A DNA stretch of 17,392 nt from JBOGJG01 sp050747825. GTDB taxonomy: Bacteria > Acidobacteriota > UBA6911 > RPQK01 > JBOGJG01. Every line of letters begins with the position of its first letter. Position 1 is the stretch's first letter. The notes beneath the pieces were generated by a model. It was not told the DNA's origin, ran no database searches, and saw only the letters and a program-made list of their open reading frames with translations. This document shows positions 1-6,592 of the stretch, piece after piece. The DNA lies in contig JBOGJG010000269.1 of NCBI GenBank assembly GCA_050747825.1, positions 1 to 17,392 on the forward strand, in the 5' to 3' direction. The position numbers and the translations under genes were made by a program.

Positions 1-76
1 AAGCGAGCTTGCCACCGGCCACCGCGAGCGAAGCGAGCTTGCCACCGGCCACCGCGAGCGAAGCGAGCTTGCCACC
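1..76. repeat. 30-bp tandem repeat at the left window edge
   Basis: Two complete, identical 30-bp units (1-30 and 31-60) are followed by 16 matching bases of a third (61-76), after which the sequence diverges. The unit contains the heptamer GCCACCG twice in a row and a GCGAGCGAAGCGAGC core. The array begins at base 1, so it probably continues upstream. It lies just upstream of mlaE. There are no unique spacers between units, so it is not a CRISPR. Function unknown. Confidence 0.85.
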
Positions 77-106
77 CGTCACCTGGCGCCTGAAATTTCT
101 GGTAAA

Positions 107-877
107 GTGTACCATCCGATGAACTTCCTCTACGCAGCAATCTACGAGGTTCAAGAATTCACGCTGCTATCCACCAGAGCCGTCCTCAACGTCTTCCGAC
201 GGCCTCGCTACATCCAGGACACGCTCATTCAGATGGATGTCATCGGAGTGGGCTCAACGTCCATTATTATTTTGACAGGATTCTTCACCGGTGGAGTGCT
301 GGCGCTGCAGTCTGCCAAGTCCCTGCAGGCTTTCGGCGCCGTGAATCTGACGGGCCAACTGGTGGCGCTTTCACTGGTCAGAGAGTTGGGGCCGGTCCTC
401 ACTGCGCTGATGATCGCCGGTCGAATCGGCTCCGGAATCGCCTCTCAACTCGGATCGATGCTGGTCACAGAGCAGATTGATGCGATGAGGGCTCTGGGCA
501 CCGATCCGATCAAAAAGCTGGTAACACCCCGTATCATAGCCTGCACCACCATGGTTCCGCTGTTGACGGTAATTGCCGACCTGTTCGGTCTGGTCGGAGG
601 GTGGATCGTTGCACTGTTTACGCTGAGACTCAACACTTCCCTCTACTGGAATACTGCCCTCCGCGCACTCACGTACAACGACGCTCTGGAGGGCCTGGTC
701 AAGCCAATCGTGTTTGGCTTCATTGTTGGGGCGGTCGGATGCTACTTCGGACTGCGCACCCGAGGAGGCACGCGGGGTGTTGGAAGATCGACTACCTCCG
801 CCGTGGTCACGGCCTCTATCATGGTCATCGTGGCCGACTTCTTCGTCACCCGGTTGATTCAGGAGCTGCGGCCTTGA
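107..877 (+). CDS. mlaE: MlaE-type ABC transporter permease (lipid asymmetry / MCE system)
   Basis: Inner-membrane permease of an Mla/MCE lipid transporter, which moves phospholipids between the outer and inner membrane together with an MlaF ATPase and an MlaD MCE protein. The 256-residue length is normal for the MlaE/YrbE family. The hallmark central block is present at about residues 92-131: R-E-L-G-P-V-L-T-A-L, then A-G-R-I-G-S-G-I, then T-E-Q-I-D-A-M-R-A-L-G. About five hydrophobic segments follow the amphipathic N-terminus. The start is a GTG at 107; an in-frame ATG at 119 is an alternative, and neither has a strong Shine-Dalgarno sequence. The stop overlaps the TTG start of mlaF by 4 bp (TTGA), which implies translational coupling. 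Family assignment is secure; the transported lipid and its direction are inferred from the family. Confidence 0.93.
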   Translation: MYHPMNFLYAAIYEVQEFTLLSTRAVLNVFRRPRYIQDTLIQMDVIGVGSTSIIILTGFFTGGVLALQSAKSLQAFGAVNLTGQLVALSLVRELGPVLTALMIAGRIGSGIASQLGSMLVTEQIDAMRALGTDPIKKLVTPRIIACTTMVPLLTVIADLFGLVGGWIVALFTLRLNTSLYWNTALRALTYNDALEGLVKPIVFGFIVGAVGCYFGLRTRGGTRGVGRSTTSAVVTASIMVIVADFFVTRLIQELRP

Positions 878-1674
878 ATTTCATTCGCTTCCAGGAGGTC
901 AACAAGAGATATGGCGGCGAGACTGTCCTGGAGGACTTCAGCATTCAGGTTCGCAAAGGCGAAACCAAGGTCATCCTGGGCGGCAGCGGCTCTGGGAAAT
1001 CCACGATCCTGAAAATGGTGCTTGGCCTGGTCAAACCTGACTCGGGCCGGATTTTTGTGGCAGACCGAGACATCACGGATCTGACCGAAGATGAGCTGAT
1101 GCCGATCCGGAAGGAGATTGGGATGGTGTTCCAGGAAGGAGCCCTTTTCGATTCTCTGAATGTGGCCGAAAACGTCGCCTACCGCTTGCGGGAAGACGGG
1201 GGCCAGCCGGATGATGAAATCGAGGCCGTCGTTCGCCAAGTGCTGGGATTTGTGGAACTGGAGGAGGCCATCAATAAGATGCCTTCCGAGCTGTCAGGCG
1301 GAATGCGGCGCAGAGTAGCCATCGCGCGTGCCCTGGTGGGGGAGCCGCGCATCCTGTTGTATGATGAACCTACGGCAGGCCTGGATCCGATCACCAGCCG
1401 GACCATTTGCGAGCTGATGATCAAGCTCCGCGATCTCCAGGGAGTGACCTCTATTTTCGTAACCCACGACTTGAAGGCTGCCCTTACCATGGCCAGCGAG
1501 ATCGCCCTCAGCGGACCGACCGAGGACCAGGTCATCTTTCAGGAAGAAAGTGGCAGCTTTTGCATAGTCAATACTCGTTTTGTCATCCTTAAGGATGGGA
1601 AGATTCTCTTCGAGGGCACCGACGAGTCGATGAGACAGGCAAAGGACGAGTACATACAGGAACTTTTGTCATAA
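874..1674 (+). CDS. mlaF: MlaF-type ABC transporter ATP-binding protein
   Basis: Cytoplasmic ATPase that drives the MlaE permease. All nucleotide-binding motifs are visible in the 266-residue product: Walker A GGSGSGKST (36-44), Q-loop Q87, signature LSGGM (140-144), Walker B ILLYDE (D164, E165) and H-loop VTHD (H198). The start is placed at TTG 874, which overlaps the mlaE stop and gives N-F-I-R-F-Q-E-V, the usual start of this family's first strand. An upstream in-frame extension is only mlaE sequence read in another frame. A segment of roughly 24 residues (about 212-235), rich in acidic residues, separates the post-H-loop helix from the F-V-I-L-K-D-G-K-I strand. This is longer than in E. 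coli MlaF and may be a lineage feature. Sits between mlaE and mlaD. Confidence 0.93.
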   Translation: MNFIRFQEVNKRYGGETVLEDFSIQVRKGETKVILGGSGSGKSTILKMVLGLVKPDSGRIFVADRDITDLTEDELMPIRKEIGMVFQEGALFDSLNVAENVAYRLREDGGQPDDEIEAVVRQVLGFVELEEAINKMPSELSGGMRRRVAIARALVGEPRILLYDEPTAGLDPITSRTICELMIKLRDLQGVTSIFVTHDLKAALTMASEIALSGPTEDQVIFQEESGSFCIVNTRFVILKDGKILFEGTDESMRQAKDEYIQELLS

Positions 1675-1689
1675 AGGCCCGCGGCCTTT
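1673..1689 (+). promoter_or_regulatory. Stem-loop between mlaF and mlaD
   Basis: The mlaF stop codon is followed at once by a perfect inverted repeat: AAAGGCC, a 3-base loop (CGC), GGCCTTT, then one more T and an A-rich stretch leading to the mlaD ribosome binding site (AAGGAG, 1694-1699). The stem is 7 bp and the T-run only 4, so it is weak as an intrinsic terminator. It could act as an attenuator or as a 3'-end stabiliser that sets the MlaF:MlaD ratio. The structure is seen in the sequence; the function is inferred. Confidence 0.5.
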
Positions 1690-1704
1690 TATAAAGGAGC
1701 GCAT

Positions 1705-3114
1705 ATGGAATCACGAAGCCGAGCAACTCTATCCGAATTAAAGGTGGGGATCTTTGTCGTCATTACCGTCCTGATTCTGGCGGTGGCAATTTTCACCATA
1801 GGAGCACAGGTGGGCATATTCGAGGATACGTTTACTGCCAAGACCTACCTGAACAATGTCTCCGGACTGAAGCCCGGGGATATCGTTTTGCTGGGTGGGG
1901 TAGAAGTAGGGAACGTGAAGGAGGTCGAGATTCAGAGCGATCCTGATTTCCTGCCTCCTACCCCCGCCAACCAGGCCAATCTCCGACTGATCAGCCAGCT
2001 CACCATTGAGGCGGCCCAACTACAGGAGCGGCTTAATACAAGCGAGCTGGAACTTGCGGAGTTGGAGACCAACTATCAGAGCTCAGCCGGCGTCCTTGGA
2101 GCCGATGCGCCGCAAGTGCTGGCGCTGCAGGAGCAGCTCGCCGAGGGGGAAGGGCAGGTCGAGGATCTCAGAGAGGATCTTGAGGAACTCCAGGATGACA
2201 TTCAAAATGTGCACGCGAGCCTGCAGAACATCGAGGTATACATGGAGATTACCTCGCAGTACCGCAACTGGATTAAGAACGACAGTAGTATCTCGTTGGG
2301 TTCAGTAGGGTTGCTGGGCGATAAGTACATTGAAATCTCGCTCGGTCGCACTGATATTCCTCCTCCCGTGATTAGGGAGGAAAGGGACGCCTGGATTGGG
2401 ACCGAGGAACGCGAAGTCGTCGTGGTTACGGGCACCGGACAGGCCGGTTTCCAGGAGTTGATCACGGGCGCCAACGATATCCTCGCCAACCTGGAAACGC
2501 TCTCGGACAAATTAACTGAAATCATGGATACGTTTCAGGAGGGTGAAGGTTCCATCGGGAAATTCTTCAGCGACCCCGCTTTTTACAACAATCTAAACGC
2601 CGCCGTTCTCGGCGCAAGACAAACGGTGGAGCAGGCATCCGACATGATGCAGGACGTCACCCAGGGCCAGGGTACGGTTCCCAGGCTGATCCAGGATCGG
2701 GAGGTCTATGATAACATCAGAACGGCAACCATGAGGCTTGAACAGGTGCTGACAGGCGTCGAACAGGGCCAGGGCACGGTCGGACAGCTCATCAGGGATC
2801 CGAGGCTTTATCAAAGCAGCGAGAGGGCCATGTCCAATGTCCGCACTATCACGGATAGAATCCAATCCGGACAGGGGACGCTGGGCCAACTGGTAACCAA
2901 TGATAAGGTTTACAGGGACCTGGACAGCTCGCTGGAGCGAATGGCCGCCTTTTTAACGGACCTGGAGCAGGGCGAGGGTACCCTGGGAATGCTGGCCAAA
3001 GACGAGAGCCTCTACAGAAACGTAAACGAACTCAGTTCTGAAGTGGTGAAACTGCTGTATGACTTTCGACAGAATCCGAAGAAGTTCCTGACCATAAAGT
3101 TTGAGCTCTTTTAG
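1705..3114 (+). CDS. mlaD: MlaD-type MCE-domain protein with an intradomain coiled coil
   Basis: Membrane-anchored periplasmic lipid-binding subunit that sits on MlaE. The order in 469 residues is: one N-terminal transmembrane helix (about 14-36); the first half of the MCE domain (about 45-77, with G-L-K-P-G-D and G-V-E-V-G-N-V); an insertion of about 100 residues (78-176), Pro/Asn/Gln-rich at first and then strongly coiled-coil (about 96-175, L/E/Q-rich heptads); the second half of the MCE domain (177-214, with G-L-L-G-D-K-Y-I-E-I-S); and a helical C-terminus carrying five G-x-G-T/S repeats ending at Tyr294, 335, 369, 403 and 437. E. coli MlaD is 183 residues, so this form is much longer. 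The ATG at 1705 has a good AAGGAG site 5 bases upstream. Third gene of the mla operon. The long C-terminus probably forms the trimeric/hexameric helical tunnel known from other MCE proteins (inference). Confidence 0.92.
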   Translation: MESRSRATLSELKVGIFVVITVLILAVAIFTIGAQVGIFEDTFTAKTYLNNVSGLKPGDIVLLGGVEVGNVKEVEIQSDPDFLPPTPANQANLRLISQLTIEAAQLQERLNTSELELAELETNYQSSAGVLGADAPQVLALQEQLAEGEGQVEDLREDLEELQDDIQNVHASLQNIEVYMEITSQYRNWIKNDSSISLGSVGLLGDKYIEISLGRTDIPPPVIREERDAWIGTEEREVVVVTGTGQAGFQELITGANDILANLETLSDKLTEIMDTFQEGEGSIGKFFSDPAFYNNLNAAVLGARQTVEQASDMMQDVTQGQGTVPRLIQDREVYDNIRTATMRLEQVLTGVEQGQGTVGQLIRDPRLYQSSERAMSNVRTITDRIQSGQGTLGQLVTNDKVYRDLDSSLERMAAFLTDLEQGEGTLGMLAKDESLYRNVNELSSEVVKLLYDFRQNPKKFLTIKFELF

Positions 3115-3122
3115 CATCGATT

Positions 3123-3818
3123 ATGATTTCGGATAAGATCGGCGTCGGAGGACAGATCATTCTTAGGAGAATCGTCAAGGTTCTCACCTCCCTTCGGATT
3201 CGTCCCAACCATCTGACTCTGCTGGGTTTTCTCATGAGTCTCCCCGTGGCCTATGCGTTCTCTCAGGGGCGTTTTGGCTGGGCTGGGTTTTTACTCATCA
3301 TCGCCGGACTCTTTGATATGACGGACGGAATGGTGGCTCGGGCACTCAATGCCGTGTCCCCTTTTGGCGCTTTCTTCGATTCGGTCATGGACCGCTACTC
3401 GGACCTCATCATGTTTCTGGGCCTGATCGTCTGGTATGGACAGCAGGGGCGCCTGACCTATGTGGCTCTGGTCGGCATCGTCATGATGGGCTCGGTTCTG
3501 ACCAGCTATGCCAGGGCCCGCGCGGAATCCATCATCCCCAAATGCAAGGTGGGTTTTCTGGAGCGGCCCGAACGCATCGTCCTGCTCATCATTGGATCCT
3601 TTTACTTTATGGATCCCGTGCTCTGGGTCCTGGCGGTCCTCTCCAACTGGACGGTTGTTCACAGAATCCTCTACACCCGGGCTCAGATCACCGGCCGTCC
3701 GGTGGCTGTTCTGACCGAGGAGCCTGGGAAGAACCACTCATCAGCCACCAGCACGACTCCCATTATTGGCCAGCAACCGCATACCAGTTCCAAGTTTCAA
3801 GTTCCAAGTTCAAAGTAA
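3123..3818 (+). CDS. CDP-alcohol phosphatidyltransferase family membrane protein
   Basis: Integral membrane enzyme that joins a CDP-linked lipid (usually CDP-diacylglycerol) to an alcohol, releasing CMP. The full family signature is present: D65-x2-D68-G69-x2-A72-R73-x8-G82-x3-D86-x3-D90, whose four Asp bind the metal ions. About six hydrophobic segments surround it in 231 residues. The R-A-R-A-E-S (131-136) and G-F-L-E-R-P-E-R (144-151) motifs fit phosphatidylinositol/inositol-phosphate synthase-like members better than cardiolipin synthase, but the acceptor alcohol cannot be settled from sequence alone. The gene starts 8 bp after the mlaD stop, so lipid synthesis and lipid transport are probably co-transcribed. 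The last ~10 residues are encoded by a 7-bp tandem array and look non-functional. Gene symbol left blank because the substrate is unknown. Confidence 0.85.
   Translation: MISDKIGVGGQIILRRIVKVLTSLRIRPNHLTLLGFLMSLPVAYAFSQGRFGWAGFLLIIAGLFDMTDGMVARALNAVSPFGAFFDSVMDRYSDLIMFLGLIVWYGQQGRLTYVALVGIVMMGSVLTSYARARAESIIPKCKVGFLERPERIVLLIIGSFYFMDPVLWVLAVLSNWTVVHRILYTRAQITGRPVAVLTEEPGKNHSSATSTTPIIGQQPHTSSKFQVPSSK
3787..3814. repeat. Heptamer tandem array (GTTCCAA type, 4 copies)
   Basis: Four consecutive 7-bp units GTTCCAA, GTTTCAA, GTTCCAA, GTTCAAA fill the last codons of the phosphatidyltransferase gene, just before its TAA stop at 3816-3818. They encode the low-complexity tail S-K-F-Q-V-P-S-S-K. One of several period-7 arrays in this window. 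Confidence 0.85.
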
Positions 3819-3826
3819 GCCTGACC

Positions 3827-3868
3827 GAAAATAGGGGAGAAAATAGGGGGACGGTCACCTATTTTCTC
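3827..3868. repeat. REP-like palindromic element / candidate bidirectional terminator
   Basis: A 12-bp direct repeat (GAAAATAGGGG plus A or G, at 3827 and 3839) leads into a perfect 11-bp inverted repeat: GAGAAAATAGG (3837-3847), a 10-base loop containing GACGGTCA, and CCTATTTTCTC (3858-3868). It lies between two convergent genes; its right arm covers the first two bases (on the + strand) of the stop codon of the LolA-like gene (3867-3869). The form resembles intergenic REP elements linked to RAYT-type (TnpA-REP) transposases, and the T-rich arms could also end transcription in both directions. No transposase is present here. The structure is certain; its class is inferred. Confidence 0.65.
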
Positions 3869-4556
3869 ATTGCCCCACCACCTTGACGCCCTTGGGCGTT
3901 TTCAGTTCGAACCGGGATTTGGAAATGTTAGGGTTGAGCTGAATGTCCTGGAAGTGGAAGAGCAAGTAGTCACGCGTGGGCTCGACCAGCTTTTGCTGAA
4001 CGGGGATCCAGCGCTCGGAGTCCACCCAGAGTACGATCTTGGTAAAAAAAGCGGAAACCCTGTCCGATCTTGGGATTAGCTCCAGCACATAAGTCTGATG
4101 CCCGTCCATCTCTTCCCTGCCGATCAGGCTAATCTTATAAGCCTGCTTCAGAGCTTGCTTATCCGAGCCGAAGCCTAGCAGCAGAAACTCCGCCTTCTGG
4201 TTGCTCTGGCCCAAGCTTCGCTTCAGGACTTGTCTAATTCTGGGCTGGTAAAACAGGACTTCGCCATCGGCGATAATGAGCGAATTGGCCTGAGGGGCTT
4301 GGATGTCTTTGCGCAGGTAAATTTGACCCTTGTCCCTCAGCAAATAAAATAAGCCGGTCTCCCCCTCATCAAACTCCTCCAGGATGTCGGTCCACTTGCG
4401 CTGGGAGATCTCAGCCTTCATTGAGCGAAGGCTGCTTCCGGCCTGATCCATCCTGCTCAGGACTTCTTCCAGGCTCGATTGAGGGGCGGCGCTACCCGCC
4501 GGCGCGGCGATCAGGCATAAGAGCACGGCCAGTACGGGGATAAGAATGCTTTTCAT
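3867..4556 (-). CDS. lolA: LolA-like outer-membrane lipoprotein carrier protein
   Basis: Periplasmic carrier with the LolA/LolB fold. LolA family members take lipoproteins released by a LolCDE ABC transporter across the periplasm. The 229-residue product begins with a signal peptide (M-K-S-I-L-I then L-A-V-L-L-C-L-I-A-A), with likely cleavage after A-G-S-A-A (about residue 24). The mature part has the family pattern of alternating short strands with F-Y-Q-P (102-105) and a W-V-D-S strand (177-180). The start at 4556 is preferred because it begins the signal peptide; an in-frame ATG at 4604 would add 16 polar residues in front. It is last in an operon with a LolD-type ATPase and an FtsX-type permease, which supports the assignment. 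LolA-fold proteins are divergent, so a lipid rather than a lipoprotein cargo is possible. Confidence 0.75.
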   Translation of the reverse strand: MKSILIPVLAVLLCLIAAPAGSAAPQSSLEEVLSRMDQAGSSLRSMKAEISQRKWTDILEEFDEGETGLFYLLRDKGQIYLRKDIQAPQANSLIIADGEVLFYQPRIRQVLKRSLGQSNQKAEFLLLGFGSDKQALKQAYKISLIGREEMDGHQTYVLELIPRSDRVSAFFTKIVLWVDSERWIPVQQKLVEPTRDYLLFHFQDIQLNPNISKSRFELKTPKGVKVVGQ

Positions 4557-4728
4557 TTGAATGTAGAGACTGCGGTTTGATGAAATCGTTGCTCGACCGG
4601 CCATTGGACCCGCTAAAGACCGCCTTGGGAGTGAGAAAGATAAAGGCCAGTATCAAGGCACAAAGGATGTCGTACTGCCAGGTGCCTCTCTCGTATGTCC
4701 AGAAGAGGACACGATAAAGGACCTTCAA
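4492..4728 (-). CDS. Small single-span membrane protein, TTG start, between lolD-like and lolA-like genes
   Basis: A 78-codon frame that I do not recognise as a named family. From the TTG at 4728 it reads M-K-V-L-Y-R-V-L-F-W-T-Y-E-R-G-T-W-Q-Y-D, then one hydrophobic helix (about residues 21-36) ending in L-T-P-K, then a polar tail. The tail overlaps the start of the LolA-like gene by 65 bp, so the end of the tail may not be selected. The start is odd. A strong AGGAGG (4753-4758) precedes an ATG at 4742 that opens only M-R-S-K-N before TGA, and that TGA overlaps the TTG start as TTGA. Either re-initiation or a one-base frameshift joins the two. The hydrophobic helix, the operon position and the strong ribosome site argue that it is real; the exact start is uncertain. 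Confidence 0.55.
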   Translation of the reverse strand: MKVLYRVLFWTYERGTWQYDILCALILAFIFLTPKAVFSGSNGRSSNDFIKPQSLHSNEKHSYPRTGRALMPDRRAGG

Positions 4729-4756
4729 TTCTTTGACCTCATTGTAAGGCGTCCTC

Positions 4757-5503
4757 CTATTCCAGGGCGTAAAGCAGGTTCTCCACCTGGTTGAGAATCT
4801 GGCCGTCACGCATTTCGATAATACGGCCCGCGGTAGCCGCCGCTTCCGAATCATGCGTGATCAGGATAATGGTCTGGCCATATTTCAGATTGAGTTCCTG
4901 CAGCATCTGGAGAATCATCCGGGCGTTCTGAGAATCGAGATTACCGGTAGGCTCATCAGCAAGGATAAGGGCGGGTCGATTAATGACGGCCCGAGCCATC
5001 GCCACTCGCTGCTGCTCCCCGGCGGATAACTCAGAAGGTTTGTGATGCATCTTGCTCTCGAGGCCCAGCAGAGTCAGGATCTCGTCCACACGCTCTTTCT
5101 GGTAATGTCCATTGCCGTGCAGTTCCCTGGCGAGCTCGATGTTATCCCTGGCACTCAGGGTCGGAAGCAAATTAAAGCGCTGAAAGACAAACCCCATTTT
5201 CTTACGCCGGATTTCAGTACGCTCCGCATCGCTCACGGACGCCAGATCGGTCCCGCCCATATAGATGCGACCGGCAGTCGGCTTTAGCAGTCCGCCCAGC
5301 AAATGCAGCAGAGTGGACTTTCCACACCCACTCGGCCCCATGATGGCGACGGATTCGCCCTGCCTGATGATCAGGCTGATGCCGCGCAGCGCCGGAACAT
5401 TGATCTTGCCGACCCTGTAGGTCATTTGCAGGTCTTCGGCGACCACCAGATCCTGCTGTGAACCATTGCGAGCGGCGGGTCCAGCGCCGAGCCTATCACT
5501 CAT
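4757..5503 (-). CDS. LolD/MacB-type ABC transporter ATP-binding protein
   Basis: Cytoplasmic ATPase of the LolD/MacB (type VII) ABC group, 248 residues. Motifs: Walker A GPSGCGKST (56-64), Q-loop Q108 in F-V-F-Q-R-F-N-L-L-P (typical of this group), signature LSAGEQQRV (159-167), Walker B ILADEP (D183, E184) with T-G-N-L-D, and H-loop ITHD (H217). The signature has LSAGE where LolD usually has LSGGE. About 20 extra polar residues precede the first strand compared with E. coli LolD. Its ATG overlaps the stop of the permease gene by 8 bp (ATGAGTGA), so the two are translationally coupled and almost certainly form one transporter. Substrate inferred from the LolA-like and lipoprotein neighbours; a MacB-like or unrelated export role is possible. 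Confidence 0.85.
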   Translation of the reverse strand: MSDRLGAGPAARNGSQQDLVVAEDLQMTYRVGKINVPALRGISLIIRQGESVAIMGPSGCGKSTLLHLLGGLLKPTAGRIYMGGTDLASVSDAERTEIRRKKMGFVFQRFNLLPTLSARDNIELARELHGNGHYQKERVDEILTLLGLESKMHHKPSELSAGEQQRVAMARAVINRPALILADEPTGNLDSQNARMILQMLQELNLKYGQTIILITHDSEAAATAGRIIEMRDGQILNQVENLLYALE

Positions 5504-6587
5504 AACCTAACGCTCTTATGGGATCCAACTGGGCGGCCTTATAGGCAGGATAAAGCGCTCCGATGGTCCCTCCCCCAATCGCTATTACTGCGGCCGCCAG
5601 GCGCCACAAAGGTGTTATCGTAATCGGCAGGCTCGGAAAGGCCAGTACAATAAGCTTCAGGGACATATAAGTCAAAAGAAAACCAAATCCCACGCCCATG
5701 GCGCAGATGAGCAGCGACTCCTTGAGGATGAGTTGGACGATGTAGGACCTGGAGGCGCCCAGGGATTTCAGAATGCCGATCTCTCGTGTCCGTTCGGTGA
5801 TGGTGCTGTACATGGCCAGTAAGATTACGAGAAAGCTGACGATGCTGGAAATAAAAACCACAGCCGAGACAAATTGTTTGAAGACCGGCGTTGTATTCGC
5901 CATCAGTTCCTGCAAATCGGCTGTTTTGGTTATTTTATAGCCCTCAAATCTTTGCATCAACCGCTCATTCACGGGGTCGATGGAAGCCCCCTCCTCAGCG
6001 CGAATGAAAAACATCGTGACCTTGTCGGGCGTGCCGTTCAGTTGCTGTAAGGTATCCAGGCTAACCATCACACGCGAGGCAGTACCCGCTCGAAAGATCC
6101 CCGAGATCTCGAAGGTCTGTCCGAGCAACTCCAGATGGTCTCCGATTGTCAGGTGATTGGACTGCGCGTAGATGTCATCGATGATTGCCTCGTCCGGCGC
6201 TTCAAAGATCCGCCCCTGGATGAACCTCAGAGACTGGTTGACCCGCTCGAAACTGTCCTTGTCAATCCCGAAAATGAGGTGAAATTTATCACTGATGAAC
6301 TTGGCGAGAATGGGAGTCACGGCGCCGACGCCTTCCACTTCGCTGATGACTTCGCCGATTTTCTGAGACAGAGTCCCGCTGTTGAGGGCAAAAAAGAATG
6401 ATCCATTCGAAGGCTGGAACATGAAGTCGCCGCCGATGCGGCGCGTGCGCTCGGCCGTGTCGGTGAGCTGCCCGTAGGAAAGGCCGACGCTCACCAGCAC
6501 CAGCACGATCCCCAGCGAGACCGCCAGAATGCTCACTACCGTCCGTGTCGGGCGCAATCGAAGGTTTGAATAAATCAGCTTGAACAT
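5496..6587 (-). CDS. FtsX/LolC-type ABC transporter permease
   Basis: Four-helix mechanotransmission-type permease of the MacB/LolC/FtsX superfamily, 363 residues. Transmembrane helix 1 lies at about 16-37, followed by a periplasmic MacB-PCD-like domain (about 40-236) and helices at about 238-261, 286-312 and 329-349. The cytoplasmic coupling segment T-E-R-T-R-E-I-G-I-L-K-S-L-G-A-S (264-279) and the ending A-Y-K-A-A-Q-L-D-P-I-R-A-L are family hallmarks. A single permease gene suggests a homodimer, unlike the separate LolC and LolE of E. coli. The gene starts 5 bp after the lipoprotein gene and overlaps the ATPase gene. Working with the LolA-like carrier it could release lipoproteins from the inner membrane (inference). 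Confidence 0.85.
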   Translation of the reverse strand: MFKLIYSNLRLRPTRTVVSILAVSLGIVLVLVSVGLSYGQLTDTAERTRRIGGDFMFQPSNGSFFFALNSGTLSQKIGEVISEVEGVGAVTPILAKFISDKFHLIFGIDKDSFERVNQSLRFIQGRIFEAPDEAIIDDIYAQSNHLTIGDHLELLGQTFEISGIFRAGTASRVMVSLDTLQQLNGTPDKVTMFFIRAEEGASIDPVNERLMQRFEGYKITKTADLQELMANTTPVFKQFVSAVVFISSIVSFLVILLAMYSTITERTREIGILKSLGASRSYIVQLILKESLLICAMGVGFGFLLTYMSLKLIVLAFPSLPITITPLWRLAAAVIAIGGGTIGALYPAYKAAQLDPIRALGYE

Positions 6588-6592
6588 CAGGT

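Noticed and set aside
1..76. CRISPR-like repeats at the left edge
   Set aside because: Units are directly adjacent with no spacers and no cas genes are present; this is a plain tandem repeat.
601..873. N-terminal extension of mlaF upstream of 874
   Set aside because: It is the mlaE sequence read in another frame and has no family similarity; the TTG at 874 gives the normal ATPase N-terminus and a TTGA overlap.
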